Below, piece by piece: positions 23,547 through 31,313 of a DNA stretch of 42,736 bases. A program made the translations under genes and the position numbers. Under the pieces are notes generated by a model that made no database searches, was not told the origin of the DNA, and saw nothing but the letters and a program-made list of their open reading frames with translations. Every line of letters begins with the position of its first letter. Positions within the stretch are counted from its first letter, which is position 1. This stretch comes from an uncultured Oscillospiraceae bacterium (GTDB lineage Bacteria; Bacillota; Clostridia; Oscillospirales; Acutalibacteraceae): positions 1 to 42,736 of the forward strand of contig URGJ01000012.1 of NCBI GenBank assembly GCA_900547445.1, read 5' to 3'.

Positions 23547-23564
23547 AATATCGGAGATAGATTT

Positions 23565-24126
23565 ATGATAAACATTCGGAAACTTGAAAAAGAATTATGG
23601 GAAGCGGCGGATTTATTGCGTGCCGATTCAAAGGTGACCTCGCAAGAATACTGTATGCCCGTGCTTGGTCTTATCTTCCTGCGCTATACTTATAGCCGCT
23701 TTAAGTTCGTTGAGTCGGAAATTCTTAAAGGCCGCCCTGTTCGTAACGGCAGAGTTCTGCCCGTTGAAGCAGACGATTTTAAAACAAAAAGTGCAATTTT
23801 TCTCCCTGAAGAAGCACGCTAGGACTATCTTTTAAATCTTCCCGATAATACCGATATGGTACAGGCAATTAACAAGGCAATGGAGTTGATTGAAAGCCAG
23901 TCCGAGCAGCTTAAAGGTATCTGAGTATTCCGCGAAAAACTGAACACCTTGACCGCTCAAGTTGAACAGTCGGGTGTTCAACTTTGGCGGAATATTCAGT
24001 ATCTTTCCTAAAAACTATACGATTCTGCAAAATGACCTTTTGCGGGAGCTTCTCCGTATATTCAACAACAGTGATTTCAATGAAATGAAAGACGATATTA
24101 TCGGTCGTATTTATGACGATATTTAA
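23565..24126 (+). pseudogene. hsdM: type I restriction-modification HsdM, N-terminal remnant
   Basis: Begins MINIRKLEKELWEAADLLRA and continues MPVLGLIFLRYTYSRFK, the HsdM N-terminal helical domain. Three lesions are visible: TAG at 23820-23822 (EEAR*DYLLNLP), a 77-bp insertion after LKGI that shifts the frame, and loss of everything after GRIYDDI at 24126. Removing the insertion and one target duplicate restores FPKNYTILQNDLLRELLRIF in frame. No SAM-binding or NPPF motif remains, and hsdS and hsdR are absent. The start has only a weak ribosome site (GGAG). Confidence 0.88.
23922..23998. mobile_element. 77-bp MITE-like insertion with 5-bp target duplication
   Basis: Ends TGAGTATTCCGC and GCGGAATATTCA are inverted repeats matching at 11 of 12 positions. 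GTATC flanks both sides (23917-23921 and 23999-24003). An internal hairpin, AAGTTGAACA-GTCGGG-TGTTCAACTT (23959-23984), is perfect. It contains no ORF. Insertion within hsdM is proved by the restored reading frame when the element and one GTATC are removed. Confidence 0.85.
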
Positions 24127-24145
24127 TCGTTCCCTGATTTGCAAA

Positions 24146-24789
24146 TCAGTCTTCTACTACGTACACAACATTTTTTATGCCTTTTAAGCTTGAAAAAGCC
24201 AAATCAATTCTTTTTTCAATGACAAGATTTAATCCGAGGTGTCCCGGCATTTCACTCTTTGGTGCCATAGATTGAAAAGAAAACGGCTCTTTTATAGCAC
24301 ACTTAAGTTCTTCTATTATTTCATTTGTTCTGTACATATCATCTATTTCAATGTATATTACTTCTGCAGATTTTTTTTCTTTTCTAATTTGGCAAATAAG
24401 ATAATAGTACCCATAAATAGAGTTGTAACTATTATTGCGCCGGGATAAAAGCCAAAACCAACCGCAATTCCTATTGATGCAGTGGTCCAAACACCGGCAG
24501 CTGTTGTAAGTCCGGTAATTACATTATTACTTTTCAGTATTATCATACCTGCACCCAAAAAGCCTACACCGGATATTACTTGAGCCGCCATTCTCGTAAT
24601 ATCACCTGTATTTCCAAGCACATCGGAAACATAAAGTCCGGTCATTGACGTAAGTGTTGAACCTAAACATACAAGCACATGGGTTCTCATTCCTGCTGCC
24701 CTGCCGTGCTTTGCTCGTTCGGTTCCTATAAGCCCGCCGATTACTACTGCCAATAATGATTTTATTAAGACATTTATCCAAATCTCCAC
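24146..24789 (-). pseudogene. mgtC: MgtC/SapB-family membrane protein, frameshifted at A8
   Basis: The GTG start at 24789 follows AAGGAG. The first 140 codons encode four to five membrane helices (LLAVVIGGLIGTERAKHGRAAG, in part; FLGAGMII; GLTTAAGVWTTASIGIAVG), which is the MgtC core. At the A8 tract (24371-24378) this frame runs into a stop, while the adjacent frame continues with the C-terminal ACT-like domain (SAEVIYIEIDDMYRTNEIIEE to IKNVVYVVED, in part). One added A or a -1 slip would give a normal protein of about 214 residues. MgtC proteins modulate ATP synthase or magnesium homeostasis in pathogens; the role here is unknown. Confidence 0.82.
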
Positions 24790-24818
24790 GAAATTTCACT
24801 CCTTATATATAAACTAAT

Positions 24819-24876
24819 AGCCCTGAGCAAAACGCTGAAAGGCGCATAAACAAAGGAAAATCAGGGCTAAAAATTT
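24819..24876. promoter_or_regulatory. inverted repeat AGCCCTGA/TCAGGGCT enclosing the shared 30-bp motif
   Basis: AGCCCTGA (24819-24826) and TCAGGGCT (24861-24868) flank the copy of the motif shared with 391-420 and are followed by AAAAATTTT. It could be a terminator or a recombination site between mgtC and the transposase start. Confidence 0.45.
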
Positions 24877-24950
24877 TCCTTTATCACTACAAAGGTATAG
24901 AAACAGCCAACCGAATATCGTATAATTAAATTGCAAACAAAACCAACGAA

Positions 24951-26168
24951 ATGGGGTCGGCTGTTATCTATCGTCAAGAAATCATACAGGACATTACACT
25001 TTTTACATCAGAGCCGAAAGCAAGGTTTTATTCCGAGCTGTTTTCACATTTGGATTTATCCGATTTCCCGGATAATGTTGCAAAAACAGGGCGTAAAGGA
25101 TTTTCCAATCATGCCAAGCTTCGTGCCGCTGTTGTTATGAAATGCGAATGCTTTTCCTGTATTACAGACCTTTTGGATTATCTCCAAAATAATCTTTTAA
25201 TCGCACATTACTGCGGTTTTAACATCGTTAAGCCTTTGCCGTCATACTGGACTCTTGACCGTTTCATAAACAGTCTTGATAATGACTTATTGCAAAGTCT
25301 TATGCATTCTCAGGTCAAAAAGCTGTATGAACTCGGCGTAATCGATACTTCATTCATCGCTCTTGATTCTACTCCTGTTATGGCTAATACTTCGCAAAAC
25401 AATCCTAAATCCTTTAAAAAGGATAAATTCAAGCCTGAAAATCAGCCGAAGTCCGATAAGGATTGCGGTTTAGGCGTACATACCGCTTCTAATCAGCATA
25501 ACGAGAAGAATTTTGAGTTCTATTGGGGCTACAAGAACCATGTGCTGGTTGACTGCATTACAGGCTTACCGATTTTTGAGCTTACCACTACCGCCGATGT
25601 TTCGGACAGCACCGTTGCCCTCAATATTCTAAGCCAAACCAATAGCTTTTTACCTATTAACGAATGTACCTTTAAGAATATACGCTTTCACGATCTGCGG
25701 CACACCTTCGCTACCACAGCCCTTGCTAACGGAATGGATGTAAAAACATTGTCGGCTATCATAGGTCACATTTCATCAGAAACAACCTTAAATATATACA
25801 CCCATATTACCGACAATATGCAACGCAGTGCAGCTAACAAGATTGAGCATGGTTTCGGCAGAAATGAGGGCAGTTTGAGTGAGGTGGAGAAAACACCCGA
25901 CCAAGCTGTAAAAACGCCACAGAAGGCAAAATTCGAGCCAAAACAGCCGAAAATACGACGTCCCGGCACAGGATGCATCAGCGAGATCAACGACCACCTG
26001 TTCGAAGGCAGATACTCGCCAACAGGTGCAGACGGTAAGCGTATGGCAAGAAATGTCTACGCAAGGGCGAGAGAGGAATGTGAAGAAAAACTTGCCGAGC
26101 TGATAACGCAGATGAATGCGGAAATTGCGGCCGAGAAAGAACGGTTAAAAGCAGGGCAATCTGCATAA
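24951..26168 (+). pseudogene. chimeric ORF: DDE transposase N-terminus fused to tyrosine integrase C-terminus
   Basis: 405 codons. Residues 1-241 match a clostridial DDE transposase (FYSELFSHLDLSDFPDN, LLIAHYCGFNI, IDTSFIALDSTPVMANTSQN, FEFYWGYKNHVLVDC, PINECTF) that should continue with a DKGYD-type segment. From residue 242 (about nt 25674) the sequence is a tyrosine recombinase catalytic domain, HDLRHTFAT (His247, Arg250), GH (273) and NIYTHI (Tyr283), and then the same tail as at 20425-20772. The first catalytic Arg and the core-binding domain are missing, so integrase activity is unlikely. The reading frame is open across the join. It could be called a fossil of an IS insertion plus deletion. 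Confidence 0.8.
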
Positions 26169-26229
26169 GCATCTCATTATGCAAACCGCCACGGACTTAA
26201 AATCCATGGCAGTCTGCTTTTATATGCTG

Positions 26230-26393
26230 TCAAAATTTGAGCCGCAGTAATCAAAGAAAAGTGGTTTTCGTAGACCCCATTTGATAAGTGATCGTAAAAA
26301 ATATTAATTTCCTAAAAGTGGCGTCTCAACACTTGAAAACACATAAAAATTGACCGAAAGTGGGGACAAAGCCTCTGCTTTCGGTCAAAATGG
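26230..26393. repeat. about 163-bp direct repeat flanking tRNA-Pro, copy 2
   Basis: Homologous to 21498-21660 throughout, including the 20-bp head and the tRNA-terminator hairpin (26345-26384). It lies between the integrase-derived ORF and tRNA-Pro B, the arrangement expected of the integrase end of an island inserted at the 3' end of a tRNA. Confidence 0.8.
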
Positions 26394-26469
26394 TGGTCGG
26401 AGTGGCGAGACTCAAACTCGCGGCCCCCGCATCCCAAATGCGGTGCGCTATCAACTGCGCCACACCCCG
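26394..26469 (-). tRNA. tRNA-Pro (anticodon UGG), copy B, with A19-U56
   Basis: 76 nt with encoded CCA: acceptor CGGGGTG/CACTCCG, D arm GCGC-AGTTGATA-GCGC, anticodon stem CCGCA/TGCGG with loop TTTGGGA, T arm GCGAG-TTTGAGT-CTCGC. Compared with copy A, the normally invariant G19 is A and C56 is U, a paired change that keeps the D-loop/T-loop contact. All stems are intact. No strong promoter is evident directly upstream; a TATAAT lies about 65 bp away. Confidence 0.92.
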
Positions 26470-26627
26470 ATTTATTAATTTTTTAGCTGATTTCAATATC
26501 TGTGGGATACTATGTGGTCGTTGCCTTTATTATAACACATTGCAAAGAAAAAATAAGGAGGAAAATCCGCAGTGTTTAAGGCTTCTTTGAGGGCTTAGGA
26601 TTTTCCGGCGAATGTCATCAGTAACAG

Positions 26628-26665
26628 TCCCAAATGTCGCGCGCTACCAACTGCGCTATACCCCG
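26628..26665 (-). pseudogene. 5' half of a third tRNA-Pro gene
   Basis: 38 nt identical to nucleotides 1-38 of tRNA-Pro A (acceptor 5' strand, D arm, anticodon 5' stem and loop through TTTGGGA), after which similarity ends. The cut point in the anticodon loop is a usual integrase crossover position. The best promoter of all three copies precedes this broken one. The 26470-26627 gap also holds an inverted repeat GGAAAATCC/GGATTTTCC but no gene. Confidence 0.85.
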
Positions 26666-26684
26666 AAACTTTCTTGACTTAATG

Positions 26685-26713
26685 ATTTTACCCTATTAAA
26701 AAAATTTTGTCAA
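26685..26713 (-). promoter_or_regulatory. consensus promoter of the broken tRNA-Pro
   Basis: On the minus strand TTGACA (26713-26708), 17-bp spacer, TAAAAT (26690-26685), 19 bases before the tRNA 5' end. This is near-ideal sigma-A spacing for a stable-RNA promoter. Confidence 0.8.
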
Positions 26714-26722
26714 TACTTTTCG

Positions 26723-26750
26723 TTGAAATATAAGAAATTTATGTTATAAT
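26723..26750 (+). promoter_or_regulatory. promoter of ymdB
   Basis: TTGAAA (26723-26728), 16-bp spacer, TATAAT (26745-26750), 37 bp before the ymdB ATG. It is back to back with the tRNA promoter. Confidence 0.7.
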
Positions 26751-26787
26751 ATATTAATGTAAGTTTTTATGCGTTAGGGAGAAAAGT

Positions 26788-27570
26788 ATGAGATTGCTTG
26801 CAGTCGGAGATGTGTGTGGCAGTATTGGCTGCGATGCGATAAAGCGCATATTGCCGAGATTGAAGAAAAGCAAAAACATCGATATGGTGGTAATAAACGG
26901 AGAAAATTCGGCGGATGGAAATGGTATTACCCCCGAAAGCGCCGACTTTCTTTTTGCCTGCGGTGCAGACGTAATAACAGGCGGTAATCATTCCTTCAGG
27001 CGCAAGCAGATTTATGATTATCTTGATCAAAACGAATTTTTGTTAAGACCTTACAATCTGCCCGAAGCCGAAAACGGCAAGGGCATATGCTTTGTCGATT
27101 TGGGGTACGTCACAGCGGCGGTCATTAATCTAAGCGGAAAAATTTATCTTGAAAAGCTGGGCGCTTCCTGTCCCTTTAAGGCGGCGGATGAATTAATTGA
27201 ACAGGCAAGAGGAGCAGGTGCTAAAATTATCGCTGTTGATTTTCACGCCGAAGCTACCAGCGAAAAACGTGCGCTGGCGCTTTATCTCGACGGAAAAATT
27301 TCCGCTTTTTTTGGTACTCACACCCATGTTCAGACCGCGGATGAGCAAATTTTAGGCGGCGGAACAGGTTATATTACCGATCTTGGTATGACAGGTCCCA
27401 TAAACTCGGTGCTGGGTGTAAAATCGGAAATTATCATTAACCGCCTTAAAGACGGCGATCCATCAAAATTCGAATTGGCGGACGGCGAATGTATGCTTTG
27501 CGGCTGTATTTTCGATATAGATACGAAGAACGGCCGCACGGTAGGAATAGAGAGAATAGCGATAAGGTGA
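26788..27570 (+). CDS. ymdB: YmdB-family metallophosphoesterase (TIGR00282)
   Basis: 260 aa. Calcineurin-like fold with metal ligands in GDVCG (Asp8), NGENSADGNG, GGNHSF, DFHAEATSEK and GTHTHVQTAD, matching the B. subtilis YmdB family, which hydrolyses 2',3'-cyclic nucleotides in the cytoplasm. The length is normal. AGGGAG lies before the ATG. In this window it heads a run of core genes rather than following rny. Confidence 0.93.
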   Translation: MRLLAVGDVCGSIGCDAIKRILPRLKKSKNIDMVVINGENSADGNGITPESADFLFACGADVITGGNHSFRRKQIYDYLDQNEFLLRPYNLPEAENGKGICFVDLGYVTAAVINLSGKIYLEKLGASCPFKAADELIEQARGAGAKIIAVDFHAEATSEKRALALYLDGKISAFFGTHTHVQTADEQILGGGTGYITDLGMTGPINSVLGVKSEIIINRLKDGDPSKFELADGECMLCGCIFDIDTKNGRTVGIERIAIR

Positions 27571-27593
27571 ACTAATCGGAAAGGAGCATAAAA

Positions 27594-29222
27594 ATGAATA
27601 TATATAAAAAGACAACTGCGATTATAATTGCGGCAATGCTCCTTTTGATTTCAGGCTGCCGCGGCAATACCGACAGTACATCCTCGTCATTTCCTACCGA
27701 TACCGTAAATGCTTCTTCTAAGCGGGACTATATTACGTTGCTTTATTCTGCTTCTGATACCTTCGACCCATATGCCGCCACGACCGACGCTAACCGTCAG
27801 CTTTGTAAGCTTATTTATGAGCCGCTTGTTAAGCTCGATAATGAGTTTAATGTAAACTACAGCCTTGCAGAGAAGGTAGAGCTTAAAGACAAAGTGTGTA
27901 CCGTGACGCTTAAAGACCTTTCTTTTTCAGACGGAAGTCCGCTTACTGCGGAGGACGTGGTTTATTCCTTTAATCTTGCAAAAAAGTCATCTACGGAATA
28001 CGCATATAAGCTTTATTGCGCTGAATCGGCGGCGGTGAGCGGAGCGCGAACGGTGGATTTTAAGCTCACAAAGGCCGACCCTTATTTTACAAATCTGCTT
28101 GATTTTCCGATACTTAAAAGCGGAAGCGAAAAACAGACAACCTCGGACAGTGTGGTTTTGCCGCCGATAGGCTGCGGACGGTATAAAATTGACGATTCGC
28201 TCACAAAACTTGTGATTAATGAGAAAACCTTAAGCAATCCTTCTGCTTACTCGATTAAGGAAATACGTCTTATCAACGCCCCCGACAGCGAATCCCTTTC
28301 GCATTATGTGGAAATCGGCGCGGCGGATATGTATTACAGCGATATTTCGGACGGAAATATTCTTAGAATGAGCGGGAAAAAGGTAAATATTAATATTAAC
28401 CATATAGTTTATATCGGTGTAAATCAGTCTTACGGCGATTTGGCTCAAAACGAGCTTAGACAGGCGATTTCGGCGGGAATTGACCGTACCGCCGTTTGCA
28501 GAGACGGATATTACAACAACGCGGTATCCGCTGCGGGATTTTTCAATCCACTTTGGAAGCCTGTTAAATCGGTGCAGAACATAGAAACTGCCGCAAATCA
28601 AGAAATAACTATTGAGAATTTAGAGGAAATAGGATATAATAGTGTAGACGGTAACGGAATACGCAAAAAAAACGGCGGTATGCGACTTCAGTTCGATATG
28701 CTTGTTAATAAGGAAAACAGAACGCGGGTTGCCGCGGCAAGGCTTGTTGCACAGCAGCTTGCGGCATGCGGATTTAAAATAAATGTTATTGAAAAATCCT
28801 ATTCAGATTATACCGCGGCGCTTTCCTCGGGGAATTTTCAGCTGTATTTCGGTGAGGTAGCGCTTACTCCTAATATGGATTTATCAAGCCTTGTGACCGA
28901 GGGAGGTAGCGCCGCCTACGGCGTTAATAAACCGCAGGTCTCTAATTCACAGGCGTCTTCAGATTCCGAAAATGTATCCGAAGCAGAAAGTACCGTTCCG
29001 ACTGAGTTTGCGAGCGCAACGGCGGCAGAGCTTATAGACGGTCTTTACAGCGGCAAAAATACCGTTGCGGATATTGCCTCCGTGCTTCAGACAGAGATGC
29101 CGATAATTCCTGTTTGTTATAGGACGGGAGTGTTATTTTATAATGAAAATATCGAAAATGTAAATAACTCCTCTGCGAGCGATATTTATTTTTCGATTGA
29201 ATCATATAAATTCAATAATTAA
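27594..29222 (+). CDS. peptide/nickel ABC transporter substrate-binding lipoprotein (SBP_bac_5)
   Basis: 542 aa. Lipoprotein signal with lipobox near LLLISGC, a Ser/Thr linker, then the family-5 binding fold: PLVKLDNEF, LKDLSFSDGSPLTAEDVVYSF (shown in part), RQAISAGIDRTAV, and a C-terminal PIIPVCY strand. It would capture oligopeptides or similar ligands outside the membrane. No permease or ATPase gene is adjacent, so it must work with components elsewhere or act alone. The Ser/Ala-rich insert near residues 450-475 is unusual. AAGGAG lies seven bases before the ATG. Confidence 0.85.
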   Translation: MNIYKKTTAIIIAAMLLLISGCRGNTDSTSSSFPTDTVNASSKRDYITLLYSASDTFDPYAATTDANRQLCKLIYEPLVKLDNEFNVNYSLAEKVELKDKVCTVTLKDLSFSDGSPLTAEDVVYSFNLAKKSSTEYAYKLYCAESAAVSGARTVDFKLTKADPYFTNLLDFPILKSGSEKQTTSDSVVLPPIGCGRYKIDDSLTKLVINEKTLSNPSAYSIKEIRLINAPDSESLSHYVEIGAADMYYSDISDGNILRMSGKKVNININHIVYIGVNQSYGDLAQNELRQAISAGIDRTAVCRDGYYNNAVSAAGFFNPLWKPVKSVQNIETAANQEITIENLEEIGYNSVDGNGIRKKNGGMRLQFDMLVNKENRTRVAAARLVAQQLAACGFKINVIEKSYSDYTAALSSGNFQLYFGEVALTPNMDLSSLVTEGGSAAYGVNKPQVSNSQASSDSENVSEAESTVPTEFASATAAELIDGLYSGKNTVADIASVLQTEMPIIPVCYRTGVLFYNENIENVNNSSASDIYFSIESYKFNN

Positions 29223-29236
29223 CAGGAGGATATATT

Positions 29237-29587
29237 ATGATATCTTATGAAACAAGACTCGGAAAAATTGATATTTCAGAAACATATCTTTCAAAGCTTA
29301 TAGGACGCGAGGTTACTTCCTGCTTCGGAGTTGTCGGTATGGTGCCAAGCGGCAGTAAGCAGAGGCTTTTCAGCAAGCTCTCAAAAGCAGAGCATCCGGA
29401 TACCGGTATCTGCGTCACGGGCGACGCGGACGCGATTTCGGTTGAGCTTCATATCGTGGTTACCTATGGAATGAATATCAACGCGATTGCCGCCAGCATC
29501 ACCGAAAAGGTGAAATATGCTGTAAAGGAAACGGCGGGAATCACCGTTAATAAGGTCACCATTAAGATAGACGGAATTAAGGAATAA
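29237..29587 (+). CDS. Asp23/Gls24 family protein (YloU-like)
   Basis: 116 aa, typical length. Motifs TRLGKIDISETYLSKLIGRE, SCFGVVGMV, ISVELHIVVTYGMNI, and VKYAVKETAGITVNKVTIKI at the end (each abridged). Asp23-like proteins associate with the membrane and cell envelope. It lies immediately upstream of fakA, as yloU does in Bacillus, which supports the assignment. Strong ribosome site ACAGGAGG. Confidence 0.92.
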   Translation: MISYETRLGKIDISETYLSKLIGREVTSCFGVVGMVPSGSKQRLFSKLSKAEHPDTGICVTGDADAISVELHIVVTYGMNINAIAASITEKVKYAVKETAGITVNKVTIKIDGIKE

Positions 29588-29609
29588 CCTAGTTAAGGAG
29601 TGTTTATAT

Positions 29610-31283
29610 TTGTTTAACGGCGATACTTTACGCGACGCTATGATTTCCGCCGCGAATAATCTTACAAACAACCGCAAGCAAATCGATGATTTGAATGTTT
29701 TTCCCGTACCTGACGGTGATACCGGCACAAATATGTCAATGACCCTCGGCAATTCAGCCAGAGAGCTTGAAAAACTAAGCGGAGAAACCGCCGGAAAGGT
29801 CGCAAAGGTCAACGCCTCCGCGCTTCTGCGTGGCGCGAGGGGAAACTCGGGCGTTATAACCTCGTTGTTATTCAGAGGATTTTCTAAGGGAATTGGCGAC
29901 GATGAGCTTGTTACGGCGAAAAATATTGCTTCTGCTTTTGAACTTGGGGTCGAAGCGGCATATAAGGCGGTTATGAAACCGACAGAGGGAACTATACTTA
30001 CCGTAGCAAGAGTGGCTTCGGAGCACGCAAGGGCGGCTCTCGTAGAGGGAAAGGACGCGCTAGGCGTTTTTGACGCCGCTATTGAGGGCGCGAAAATCGC
30101 TTTGGAGCAGACCCCCGAATTACTGCCGACCCTTAAGAAAGCAGGCGTTGTTGACGCGGGCGGCAAGGGCTTTGTTACAATACTTGAGGGAATGATGTCG
30201 GTATTCAGAGACGGCGTTATGATTAAATCAAACGCTGTTTCAGAAGACTCTGCCGAGGAAGAAAACTCGGTAAGCGCGGCGGGCGAGTTCGAGACCGAAA
30301 TCACCTTTACCTACTGCACCGAGTTTATTGTTAACCGCGATAAGGAAAATGCTAAGGAGCCGTCCGAATTAAGGGCTTTTCTTGAGACAATAGGCGACTG
30401 CGTAGTTGTTGTTGACGACGACGAAATAATAAAAGTACACGTCCACACCGACCACCCCGGCAATGCTATTGAAAACGCGCTTACCTTCGGTCAGCTTGTT
30501 CATATGAAGATAGAAAATATGCGCGACCAGCACGAGCGCGCAAAGCACGATTCCGAAAGCGCTAAGAAGAAGCCCGCTAAGTCTGCCGACCGCACCGAGA
30601 CCTTTACTCCTGTAGCTCCCACAAAACCTGTGGGATTTGTATCGGTCTGCGCCGGTGAGGGACTTGCGAGCCTGTTTAAGGACTTAGGCGTTGATACTGT
30701 AGTTAGCGGCGGTCAGACTATGAACCCGAGCACCGACGATATTTTAAGGGCGGTTGAGTCTACACCGGCGGAAACTGTGTATGTATTGCCTAACAATAAA
30801 AACATTATTATGGCGGCAGAGCAGACGATTCCGCTTAGCACCAGAAAGGTTATTGTAATCCACACAAGGACCATTCCTCAGGGAATATCCGCAATGCTCG
30901 CTTTTGACCCCGATACGGACGTTGAGGCGAACGCTATCGAGATGCAAAAATCTACCGAGCGCATTGCTACGGGTCAGGTTACCTTTGCCGCTCGTGACTC
31001 CGATTTTGACGGACACCAGATTAAAAAGGGCGAGCTTTTGGCAATGCTCGGCGGCAAGATTGCATTTACAGAAACCGAGCTTGACAAGTCTGTTATGAAG
31101 CTTTTGAAGCAGATGGTTAAGCGTGACAGTCAGTTTGTTACCGTTATTTACGGTGAAGATGTGACCGATGAGCAGGCGGCGGAGCTTGAAGATCAGATTC
31201 AGGCAAAATACGGCTCAAAGACCGAAATTACCGTAATAAACGGCGGCCAGCCTGTATATTACTACATTCTTTCGGTTGAGTAA
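29610..31283 (+). CDS. fakA: fatty acid kinase catalytic subunit FakA (YloV, DAK2 domain)
   Basis: 557 aa. N-terminal DhaL/DAK2 domain with FPVPDGDTGTNM (metal and ADP binding, about residues 30-41), LRGARGNSGVI and GVVDAGGKGF. A middle region is followed by a C-terminal DegV-like-domain portion (VSGGQTMNPSTDDIL, LPNNKNIIMAAEQ). It phosphorylates fatty acids bound by FakB/DegV proteins, none of which is in the window. Start TTG at 29610, nine bases after AAGGAG. Confidence 0.92.
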   Translation: MFNGDTLRDAMISAANNLTNNRKQIDDLNVFPVPDGDTGTNMSMTLGNSARELEKLSGETAGKVAKVNASALLRGARGNSGVITSLLFRGFSKGIGDDELVTAKNIASAFELGVEAAYKAVMKPTEGTILTVARVASEHARAALVEGKDALGVFDAAIEGAKIALEQTPELLPTLKKAGVVDAGGKGFVTILEGMMSVFRDGVMIKSNAVSEDSAEEENSVSAAGEFETEITFTYCTEFIVNRDKENAKEPSELRAFLETIGDCVVVVDDDEIIKVHVHTDHPGNAIENALTFGQLVHMKIENMRDQHERAKHDSESAKKKPAKSADRTETFTPVAPTKPVGFVSVCAGEGLASLFKDLGVDTVVSGGQTMNPSTDDILRAVESTPAETVYVLPNNKNIIMAAEQTIPLSTRKVIVIHTRTIPQGISAMLAFDPDTDVEANAIEMQKSTERIATGQVTFAARDSDFDGHQIKKGELLAMLGGKIAFTETELDKSVMKLLKQMVKRDSQFVTVIYGEDVTDEQAAELEDQIQAKYGSKTEITVINGGQPVYYYILSVE

Positions 31284-31313
31284 GTTTTAATCTTATTTTA
31301 AGGGAGAAATCTT

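Noticed and set aside
24951..26168. Functional novel fused recombinase
   Set aside because: As an enzyme claim it is not supported: both the transposase catalytic C-terminus and the integrase first Arg and core-binding domain are missing. It is kept only as a structural curiosity.
26360..26590. 76-codon frame across tRNA-Pro B
   Set aside because: It is simply the complement of the tRNA gene and its flanks.
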